From the NCBI GenBank assembly GCA_004293295.1, contig RDYC01000366.1, positions 1 through 5,417 on the forward strand: 5,417 nucleotides of DNA. Direction: 5' to 3'. The DNA is from Bacteroidota bacterium. GTDB taxonomy: Bacteria > Bacteroidota > Bacteroidia > UKL13-3. The notes under the pieces were generated by a model. It did not search any database and was not told the origin of the DNA. It worked only from the letters and a program-made list of their open reading frames with translations. Below are positions 1 to 5,312 of the stretch, piece by piece. The position numbers and the translations under genes are program-made. Every line of letters begins with the position of its first letter. Positions within the stretch are counted from its first letter, which is position 1.

Positions 1-213
1 GATAGATATTATAACCTTATTATGGATGACATTGAATATTTGGCCAATCATCCAACTTCAGGTATAAACTGTAGCCATATTAGAGAAGGGTATTTCAAAT
101 CAAAAATAAAAGCTCATTTCATCTTTTATAAGATAAACAAGAAAAAAGGGGAGATTGAAATCATTAGGATTTTGCATGAGCAAATGGATATTGAAAATAG
201 GCTAAACGATTGA
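1..213 (+). CDS. ParE/RelE-family type II toxin, C-terminal part (5' end outside window)
   Basis: The frame is open from base 1 and reads DRYYNLIMDDIEYLANHP..., so the gene begins upstream and the ATG at 22 is internal. The 70 visible residues carry the typical ParE/RelE C-terminal pattern: a YY...DDIEYLANHPTSG helix, then IREGYFKSKIKAHFIFYKI beta-strands, then the ending IEIIRILHEQMDIENRL. In this family such toxins are small (about 95-100 residues) and are encoded beside an antitoxin. ParE proteins poison DNA gyrase and RelE proteins cleave mRNA on the ribosome; the strand pattern and the RILHEQMD ending look more like ParE. The antitoxin gene usually lies just upstream and would be outside the window, so completeness of the pair cannot be judged. 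No antitoxin-like frame follows downstream. Family assignment is firm; the target is inferred. Confidence 0.85.
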   Translation, partial: DRYYNLIMDDIEYLANHPTSGINCSHIREGYFKSKIKAHFIFYKINKKKGEIEIIRILHEQMDIENRLND

Positions 214-316
214 AGCTAAGAGTGAACTTGTATTTAAGGGCAGCAAGGCCCGTGAAGTATTGGTAACGGATATTATGCAACTGGAAGATAAACTGGTTGA
301 AATCCGCAACCGATAA
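206..316 (+). pseudogene. Possible 3' remnant of an unidentified gene behind the toxin
   Basis: In the frame shifted relative to the toxin there is an open stretch after a TAA at 203-205, ending at TAA 314-316. It encodes about 36 residues (IEAKSELVFKGSKAREVL, then VTDIMQLEDKLVEIRNR). The composition is protein-like: a short strand-like start, then an amphipathic charged helix. There is no start codon until an ATG at 275, which would give only 13 residues. It overlaps the last 8 bases of the toxin gene. I do not recognise the family. The simplest reading is the tail of a gene whose front was replaced when the toxin locus arrived or was rearranged. A chance open frame is the alternative, so confidence is low. 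Confidence 0.3.
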
Positions 317-397
317 TCCCATTTCCACGATGTTTACTCCCACGGTTCATTAATAAAACCTTAATATCAACAAGTATTTTTAAACCGGATTTTTCCA

Positions 398-405
398 TTA
401 TTTTG
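398..405 (+). promoter_or_regulatory. Candidate Bacteroidota -7 element for the TonB-dependent receptor
   Basis: TTATTTTG matches the Bacteroidota -7 consensus TAnnTTTG at all defined positions but one. It ends 26 bases before the ATG at 432, which would give a leader of about 20 nt. A similar one-mismatch site, TATTTTTA, lies at 375-382. No clear -33 element (TTTG/TTG) is visible at the usual distance from either, so this is only a candidate. The gap 317-431 otherwise shows nothing recognisable; it is AT-rich and has no Shine-Dalgarno sequence before the receptor start. Confidence 0.25.
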
Positions 406-431
406 CCTCAGTTTTCGGAACACAACTCAAC

Positions 432-3302
432 ATGCGTTATATCTACTTGTTTGCTTTAATATGTGCCTGTTCTTTAACAGGGTTCTCACAACAAAATACT
501 GGTGCAACTACTGCTACCATAACCGGAATTGTTAAAGATAAAAAAGACAATTCGGAATTGATTGGGGTGAGCGTGTTGATTAAGGGAACTTCTTTTGGTG
601 CTGCCACCGATTTAAATGGCCGTTTCACCATTAAAAATGTTCGACCGGGTGAATATACCATTGAAGTTTCTTACTTAGGGTATAGCAAAGTGGTTATAAC
701 CGGTATTAAGGTAAAAGCAGGTGAGGTAAAAGAGTTAAACATTACCATGCAGCCGGCAAGTGTAACCGGTGACGAAGTGATTGTAATTGGTAAAAAGCCA
801 TTGATTGATGTGGACAAAGCCCAATCAGTAAATAATATCAGCCAAGAAGCTATTGAGTTGGCCCCTGCCCGTCAGTTGCAAAGCATTGTAAACACGCAAC
901 CGGGTGTTGTAAATTCTCCGGCAGGTGTGAGTATAAGGGGGGGAAGAACTTATGAAACGGGTGTTTATGTTGATGGGGTTAAAGTAACTGACCCCTTGGC
1001 CGGAACAGGATTTGGACTTGACATAGGCAGCAATGCCATTGGTGATATTGAGATAACCACAGGAGGTATTGGTGCTGATATTGGAGATGCAACTGCTGGT
1101 GTTGTAAACACCAAAACGCGCTCGGGTGGCGATAAGCTAGAGTTCGGTATCAACCACAAAAGGGATAACTTTGGGTTTAACAGAGGCCGAATTGACAACT
1201 GGAACAGCAGCGTTACGGAAGTAAATTTAAACGGCCCTTTGTTTAAGAAGGCCCTGGAAAATCGATTGAAGTTTTCGGTTGCTTTACGTGGGGCGTTCAG
1301 TGATGAGTATTATCAAAATCCGGCAAATCAGGTTATCTCTAATTTGTATCCGGAAAAAGGATGGGGCAATAGCCGCTTATGGAGTCCTTTTCAGGATAAC
1401 CGCTGGAGTGTATTCGGCAAGTTGAGTTACAATTTTAAAAAAGGTAAAAATCTTACTGTTTCCGGATTAAGGTCATTAACCATTAACCAGGATATTAACA
1501 TGCTGCGCATTTTTGGAAACGACTTGCCTTTTCAACCGGGATACCAATACGTTTTTAGTGAGCAGATGGATAACGCAAATACATTTACCCACGATGCCAA
1601 CATGGTTTCTTTAGATTATAAACAAGCCATTAACAAACGTTTTTCATACAACGTGTTGGCCTCACGTTTTTTCGTGAAACTACAGGCTGATGCCAATGGC
1701 AGACCTTGGAGGCCAAATGTGGTTGATCAAGTATTGGACCCGTTTTCTATCAACCAATATCCGGTTACATACTTCAATCCCGGTGATTCCATTGCTTTTG
1801 TCAACCTGCCTTCAGGTTTCTTTAATAATGGCGGTATTGCCACCTTATGGCACTCTCATTACTTTGAAGAGTATACCGTTAAAGCCCAAGGAAGCTTGGT
1901 TTCCGCCAATTCCATGAATAAACTTACCTTTGGTTTTGAGGCTAAAATACAGGAGATGCAATGGATTGATATTATACGCCCTTGGGTTGGAGCTCCCTTA
2001 CCTTTGGCCAATGGCGGAGAGTCTCAAACCTTTAGACTCGGACAACAAAGTGATATCTGGAAAGTAAACCCGCAACGTGGCGGTATTTTTATCACTGATC
2101 AAATTAAATACAAAGGGCTTATTGCCAGTGTTGGTGGGCGTTTTGAATATTGGGCTCCCGGAAAATATGTGGATGATGCCGTAGATAACCCACGTGCTCC
2201 AATTCGTGATGAGGTGAGAAAATCATATAAAGAGAACTCAACAAAAATTGGGGATTTAAGGTATAAATTCCGCTTTCTGCCAAAAGTATCTGCATCATTC
2301 CCCATCAGGGAAAACCAAATGTTGTACTTTAATTATGGACATACCACTATTCTTCCTCATCCGTCTTTTTTATACCCAGGCTTAAATCCTTTTTATCAAG
2401 ATCGTTCAACCATTGCCAATGTAGGTAATCCCGACTTAAATCCGGAAGTGGACATCAGTTATGAAATTGGACTCAAAACACAAATCACCAATAACGATGC
2501 TTTTACCATATCGGCATTTTTTAAAGACAAGTATGATTTTATAACCACCACAAGCGTGTTTATAAAAGATGCTACCGGAAGAGATGTAGCCAGAACCATC
2601 AGGATAAATAGTGACTATGCCAGAAGCCGAGGCATTGAAGTGGGTTATATTAAACGTATTGGCAATTGGTACAATGGGCAAGCATCATACACGTATCAAG
2701 TAACAACCGGCCAAAGTGCCAGTGCCAACGAAGATTTAAAAGAGTTGTTGGCAACCGGAGCCAATGAAGATACCAAAGAGTTTTATTTGCCTTGGGATGT
2801 GCCGCATAATTTTAAAACGAACCATGTATTTAAACTGGATAATAAAACAGGATTATTTGGTAAGGCTTGGTTAAACAAAATGAGTTTATACGTGGAAACC
2901 AACTTACGCAGCGGTGTGCGTTATACCCCATTTATTTTTGACAGAACAGATGTAAATACCGGAAGGCCAATTTATGTGCAGGACCCTAATCCTGATGCGC
3001 GTTGGAGCAAAGTGGGCGAATACTGGTTTTGGACTGATGTTTCGTACACCAAATGGTGGAAGTTTAAAGGAACACAGGTAAACTTTAGCATCACCATGAC
3101 GAATGTGTTTAACAACAAAAATGCCACCATTATCAATCCGGTTACCGGGCGTGCATATGAGTTTGGTGATAATGTACCTGAATCGTGGGTTGATTTGCGC
3201 TACCGCGACCCTCGCATAGCCAGTAGTGGCCCACCCCCTATCAACCCGGCTCGTTACATGGCCCAACGTCAAATTTTGGTTGGGTTAGCGTTGAAGTTTT
3301 AA
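432..3302 (+). CDS. TonB-dependent outer-membrane receptor with CarboxypepD_reg-like N-terminal domain
   Basis: This is an outer-membrane beta-barrel transporter driven by TonB/ExbBD that imports a large or scarce substrate. The 956 residues show, in order: a signal peptide (about 1-20, MRYIYLFALICACSLTGFSQ); a carboxypeptidase-regulatory-like domain (about 28-110, with TGIVKDKKDN, LIGVSVLIKGTSFGAATDLNGRF and PGEYTIEVSYLGY); a TonB-box-like strand EVIVIG (115-120); a plug domain (about 130-233, with VSIRGGRTYETGVYVDGVKV and GDIEITTGGIGADIGDATAGVVN); and a long barrel containing NPDLNPEVDISYEIG (from 666). It ends in aromatic phenylalanine (ALKF), as outer-membrane barrels do. The start is the first ATG and directly begins the signal peptide; no Shine-Dalgarno is present. 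The barrel and plug look complete. There is no SusD-like lipoprotein gene next to it, so it is unlikely to be half of a SusC/SusD glycan pair. The substrate cannot be told from the sequence; no iron- or vitamin-related neighbour is visible. Confidence 0.95.
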   Translation: MRYIYLFALICACSLTGFSQQNTGATTATITGIVKDKKDNSELIGVSVLIKGTSFGAATDLNGRFTIKNVRPGEYTIEVSYLGYSKVVITGIKVKAGEVKELNITMQPASVTGDEVIVIGKKPLIDVDKAQSVNNISQEAIELAPARQLQSIVNTQPGVVNSPAGVSIRGGRTYETGVYVDGVKVTDPLAGTGFGLDIGSNAIGDIEITTGGIGADIGDATAGVVNTKTRSGGDKLEFGINHKRDNFGFNRGRIDNWNSSVTEVNLNGPLFKKALENRLKFSVALRGAFSDEYYQNPANQVISNLYPEKGWGNSRLWSPFQDNRWSVFGKLSYNFKKGKNLTVSGLRSLTINQDINMLRIFGNDLPFQPGYQYVFSEQMDNANTFTHDANMVSLDYKQAINKRFSYNVLASRFFVKLQADANGRPWRPNVVDQVLDPFSINQYPVTYFNPGDSIAFVNLPSGFFNNGGIATLWHSHYFEEYTVKAQGSLVSANSMNKLTFGFEAKIQEMQWIDIIRPWVGAPLPLANGGESQTFRLGQQSDIWKVNPQRGGIFITDQIKYKGLIASVGGRFEYWAPGKYVDDAVDNPRAPIRDEVRKSYKENSTKIGDLRYKFRFLPKVSASFPIRENQMLYFNYGHTTILPHPSFLYPGLNPFYQDRSTIANVGNPDLNPEVDISYEIGLKTQITNNDAFTISAFFKDKYDFITTTSVFIKDATGRDVARTIRINSDYARSRGIEVGYIKRIGNWYNGQASYTYQVTTGQSASANEDLKELLATGANEDTKEFYLPWDVPHNFKTNHVFKLDNKTGLFGKAWLNKMSLYVETNLRSGVRYTPFIFDRTDVNTGRPIYVQDPNPDARWSKVGEYWFWTDVSYTKWWKFKGTQVNFSITMTNVFNNKNATIINPVTGRAYEFGDNVPESWVDLRYRDPRIASSGPPPINPARYMAQRQILVGLALKF

Positions 3303-3311
3303 CGCTTCAAC
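3287..3311 (+). other. Small hairpin spanning the receptor stop codon
   Basis: GTTGAAG (3290-3296) pairs with CTTCAAC (3305-3311) across an 8-base loop holding the TAA stop. A competing pairing is AGCGTT (3287-3292) with AACGCT (3301-3306). Neither stem is followed by a T-run on either strand, so it is not a classical intrinsic terminator. It could be a weak 3'-end structure for the receptor mRNA or chance. Confidence 0.3.
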
Positions 3312-3359
3312 AAAAACAAACTATACGCATTTTAAGATAAGCATTTCAAAACACTTTGC

Positions 3360-3428
3360 ACACGGACGACACGTCCGCGTAAACATCTTGATTTTATAAT
3401 AGTTCACGCGGACGTGCCGTCCGTGTGA
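3360..3428. repeat. BIME-like pair of inverted REPs, copy A
   Basis: Two GC-rich arms face each other around a 17-base AT-rich spacer (3385-3401). The left arm is 3359-3384 and the right arm 3402-3427; they are complementary at 24 of 26 positions. Both mismatches are A-C as read on the plus strand, which become G-U wobbles in a minus-strand transcript. Each arm is also a small hairpin by itself: CGGACG, a 3-base loop (ACA left, GCA/TGC right), CGTCCG, with two further pairs outside one weak position. Read outward from the spacer, the arms start GTTT (left) and GTTC (right). The unit recurs at 3934-4002 with one base different in 69 (3399 A versus 3973 T). It lies between the convergent receptor and radC-like genes, 10 bases beyond the latter's stop. 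REPs of this form are mobilised by RAYT transposases, and one is encoded 619 bases away. Confidence 0.9.
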
Positions 3429-3438
3429 ACTACGGAAA

Positions 3439-3861
3439 TTAGAAACTCACTTTGTTTTCAGCAAAGCTAAAAAATGAAGTAGGCGATATAATAATATGGT
3501 CAATGACTTCAACCCCTAATAATTCCCCTGCTGTCCTTTGGGCTTTAGTAAATGCCTTATCCGCTTGTGATGGTTTTACGCTGCCTGATGGATGATTATG
3601 AACCAGAATAATTCTATCAACGTTTTTGATTACCGCAATTCTGAATAATTCCCGTGGTTCTATTTGTACACTGTTTAAGCTGCCTATGTTTAACAATTCA
3701 ATAAAATCTATGGTGCTATCGGTTTGTAACCCAACCACCCAAAAATATTCCTGCTTTTGCCTAATCTTACCTTGACGGGCTAAAACGGATTTCATTACAT
3801 GCCAAATATCCTCTGAATTTAATATTTGTATTTTCTGCTCTTTGGTTAAACGAATCTGCAT
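3439..3861 (-). CDS. Short RadC-like JAB/JAMM-domain protein
   Basis: The 140-residue product is the MPN/JAMM metalloprotease-like domain of the RadC family. The metal-site pattern is present: glutamate in EPRELF (E71, equivalent to the HPREVF glutamate of RadC), then H88-N-H90-P-S-G, S98 and D101, which fits HxHx(7)SxxD. The following LLGVEVIDHIIISPTSFFSF is the usual RadC ending. Full RadC proteins are about 220-230 residues and have an N-terminal helix-hairpin-helix region; this one lacks it and instead has about 35 residues of unassigned sequence. Short forms like this are common in Bacteroidota and on mobile elements. The family's activity is uncertain: the original DNA-repair role for RadC was withdrawn after the radC102 allele was traced to recG. 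The start is the first ATG, with no Shine-Dalgarno. The gene sits between two near-identical 69-bp repeats and is divergent from the transposase gene. Confidence 0.88.
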   Translation of the reverse strand: MQIRLTKEQKIQILNSEDIWHVMKSVLARQGKIRQKQEYFWVVGLQTDSTIDFIELLNIGSLNSVQIEPRELFRIAVIKNVDRIILVHNHPSGSVKPSQADKAFTKAQRTAGELLGVEVIDHIIISPTSFFSFAENKVSF

Positions 3862-3933
3862 GTTACAATTATAAGCATATTTATTATTCGGAAATTAGTA
3901 AATTTATCTTCTGGCAATAGAGACTTCGTATTA

Positions 3934-4002
3934 ACACGGACGACACGTCCGCGTAAACATCTTGATTTTATATTAGTTCACGCGGACGTGCCGTCCGTGT
4001 GA
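3934..4002. repeat. BIME-like pair of inverted REPs, copy B
   Basis: This is a direct copy of the 69-bp unit at 3360-3428, differing at one spacer base (3973). Its arms are 3934-3958 and 3976-4000, with the same two A-C mismatches and the same GTTT and GTTC heads facing the 17-base spacer. The identity stops sharply at both ends: the flanks of the two copies are unrelated and show no target-site duplication. It lies in the divergent gap between the radC-like gene (start 3861) and the transposase gene (start 4047), so it is upstream of both and probably outside both transcripts. It could influence both promoters, but nothing in the sequence proves that. Confidence 0.9.
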
Positions 4003-4035
4003 TGAATAATTTAAACTATTGAATACTTTGCCAAT

Positions 4036-4043
4036 TATATTTG
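4036..4043 (+). promoter_or_regulatory. Exact Bacteroidota -7 promoter element just before the transposase gene
   Basis: TATATTTG matches TAnnTTTG at every defined position. No good -33 TTTG lies at the usual distance; the nearest TTG (4019-4021) is only 14 bases upstream. The box ends 3 bases before the ATG at 4047, so transcription would begin at or just after the start codon, giving a leaderless or nearly leaderless mRNA. This may be real and keep expression low, or the match may be chance in AT-rich sequence. Confidence 0.3.
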
Positions 4044-4046
4044 TGT

Positions 4047-4577
4047 ATGTCTGAATTTTTGAAAATAGAACAAGGCAAAGTCTACTTTTTAACCATGACG
4101 ATTGTTGAATGGATTGATTTATTCACCCGGGAATGTTATGCTGATATCTTAGTGGATAGCATCAAGTACTGTCAACACCATAAAGGATTGGAAATATATG
4201 CTTACGTAATCATGCCAAGTCACGCGCACCTGATAGCAAGCTGTGAGGGCAACTTAAGTCATATATTGAGAGATATGAAAGAGCACACATCTAAATTATT
4301 TATAAAAGAAATCATTGACAACAAGCAGGAAAGTAGAAAAGAATGGTTATTGGACAAATTAACCACTTCTAAACCCACAAAAACAGGTAAACCTTCTTAT
4401 AGAGTTTGGCAAGAAGGTAATTATCCAATAGAATTATATAGTGATAGGTTTATTGCTCAAAAAGAACACTATATTCACATGAACCCTGTGGTTGCTGGGA
4501 TAGTTAGTCAACCGCATCATTATCGTTTAAGCTCAGCTTGTGAGGACAGCCCCATCAAGGTTTTACCTATTAGGTGA
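4047..4577 (+). CDS. REP-associated tyrosine transposase (RAYT, Y1/HUH family)
   Basis: The 176-residue protein belongs to the IS200-like Y1 transposase superfamily, in the branch that acts on REP palindromes. Visible core: a first strand VYFLTMTIVEWIDLFTR (12-28), a helix with ILVDSIKYC, then YAYVIMPSHAHLIAS with the metal-binding H59-A-H61 (HUH-type) motif, and near the end a helix QKEHYIHMNPVVAG whose Y142 is the likely nucleophile. The family-typical W-x-x-G-x-x-P-I-E-L stretch is at 121-130. These enzymes cut and rejoin single-stranded DNA next to a hairpin via a 5'-phosphotyrosine. The ATG at 4047 is preferred over a TTG at 4041 because Bacteroidota relatives typically begin MSE(F/Y)LKI. 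No tnpB and no IS200 end structures accompany it, but REP repeats lie on both sides (3934-4002 and 4592-4624), as is usual for RAYT genes, which are often single-copy and non-self-mobile. All core motifs are intact. Confidence 0.92.
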   Translation: MSEFLKIEQGKVYFLTMTIVEWIDLFTRECYADILVDSIKYCQHHKGLEIYAYVIMPSHAHLIASCEGNLSHILRDMKEHTSKLFIKEIIDNKQESRKEWLLDKLTTSKPTKTGKPSYRVWQEGNYPIELYSDRFIAQKEHYIHMNPVVAGIVSQPHHYRLSSACEDSPIKVLPIR

Positions 4578-4591
4578 AGTTCGTTGTTAGC

Positions 4592-4624
4592 TGTTCAAAC
4601 ACGGACGGCACGTCCGCGTGAACA
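4592..4624. repeat. Single REP hairpin, copy C
   Basis: Positions 4599-4623 match, base for base, the reverse complement of the right arm of the BIME units at 3402-3426 and 3976-4000, so this is a solo REP of the GTTC type read on the minus strand. The core is CGGACG-GCA-CGTCCG (4602-4616). Unlike the other copies it also has an outer stem, TGTTCA (4592-4597) with TGAACA (4619-4624), giving one 33-base hairpin. It sits between the convergent ends of the transposase (15 bases after its stop) and the ABC ATPase gene (10 bases after its stop). No T-run follows on either strand, so classical intrinsic termination is not supported, but the structure could protect both mRNA 3' ends. Confidence 0.85.
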
Positions 4625-4633
4625 CTGTATTTC

Positions 4634-5311
4634 TTACATGTGTATTATCCTACCGTCTTCCATTTCAATAATTCGATCTGTGCTTTTGGCAAATTCTTGG
4701 TCGTGGGTTACGATAAGGAGTGTTTGTTTAAGTGTGTGGGCCAGTTCTTTAAAAATATCAAACACAATGAGGCTATTTTTTTTATCTAGGTTTCCGGTAG
4801 GTTCATCACCCATAATAATCAGTGGATCGTTAATAAGGGCACGGGCAATGGCCACCCGTTGTTTTTGTCCGCCCGAAAGTTGATTGGGAGATTTCTTCGC
4901 TTCACTTTCAATACCTAGCACACGCAATTTTTCCATAGCACGTTTTTCTACTTCTTGTGCTGAATATTTGGCCAGTTTTAAACCCGGCAACATCACGTTT
5001 TCTAATACAGAAAACTCGTTTAACAAGTAATGAAATTGGAACACAAAGCCAATTTTTTCATTGCGTATGCTTGCCAACTGCTTTTCCTTTTTATTGCGCA
5101 TCAACTCTCCATCAATAAATAATTCTCCTTGATAATCGGTATCCATTGTAGAAAGGATATACAACAAGGTGGATTTGCCACAACCTGACTTGCCCGTAAC
5201 TGAAACAAATTCTCCTTTTTTAATCGAGAATGTTACATCTTTTAAAATGTCAACCGTAATGGGGTCGTGAAAGCTTTTGCAAATTCCTTTCGATGCTAAT
5301 ACCGTTTCCAT
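4634..5311 (-). CDS. ABC transporter ATP-binding protein (LolD/MacB-type)
   Basis: This 225-residue protein is a stand-alone nucleotide-binding subunit that would dimerise and drive an inner-membrane permease. All motifs are present: Walker A GKSGCGKST (40-48), Q-loop glutamine in FVFQFHYLL (Q92), signature LSGGQ (145-149) followed by KQR, Walker B LIIMGDE (164-170) with catalytic E170, D-loop GNLD (173-176), and switch histidine in VTHD (H203). The length and the sequence around the Q-loop and signature fit the LolD/MacB/FtsE group, which works with FtsX-fold permeases in lipoprotein release, macrolide or peptide efflux, or division. The gene immediately upstream ends in an FtsX-type permease C-terminus, which supports this. 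The start ATG is one base after that stop, so translation is probably coupled. Which substrate class applies cannot be told from the ATPase alone. It is convergent with the transposase gene. Confidence 0.93.
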   Translation of the reverse strand: METVLASKGICKSFHDPITVDILKDVTFSIKKGEFVSVTGKSGCGKSTLLYILSTMDTDYQGELFIDGELMRNKKEKQLASIRNEKIGFVFQFHYLLNEFSVLENVMLPGLKLAKYSAQEVEKRAMEKLRVLGIESEAKKSPNQLSGGQKQRVAIARALINDPLIIMGDEPTGNLDKKNSLIVFDIFKELAHTLKQTLLIVTHDQEFAKSTDRIIEMEDGRIIHM

Positions 5312-5312
5312 G

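Noticed and set aside
2904..3272. 122-residue minus-strand open frame inside the receptor gene
   Set aside because: It lies opposite the strongly conserved barrel end of the receptor and has no recognisable motifs; the other small frames inside the receptor were rejected for the same reason.
432..3302. SusC-type glycan receptor assignment
   Set aside because: No SusD-like gene follows and nothing points to glycan use; only the general TonB-dependent receptor call is supported.
3899..3906. TAAATTTA as a -7 promoter box for the radC-like gene on the minus strand
   Set aside because: The last position departs from the TAnnTTTG consensus and no -33 element is clear; the sequence is self-complementary and ordinary for AT-rich DNA.
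3359..4003. Target-site duplications around the repeat units
   Set aside because: The bases flanking copies A and B show no matching direct repeats, as expected for Y1 single-strand transposition, so no insertion boundary can be drawn this way.
4041..4046. TTG start two codons upstream of the transposase ATG
   Set aside because: It adds only M-C before the family-typical MSEFLKI start and overlaps the -7 box; the ATG at 4047 is the better start.
3360..4624. CRISPR array
   Set aside because: There are only three repeats, unevenly spaced with genes between them, internally palindromic, and with no cas genes.
3934..4624. Complete IS200/IS605 insertion sequence
   Set aside because: There is no tnpB and no distinct left and right end hairpins; the transposase resembles the REP-associated branch and the flanking repeats are REP-type.
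4584..4883. 99-residue open frame on the plus strand
   Set aside because: It runs antisense through the conserved Walker B, signature and H-loop codons of the ABC ATPase and through REP copy C, and has no protein-family features.
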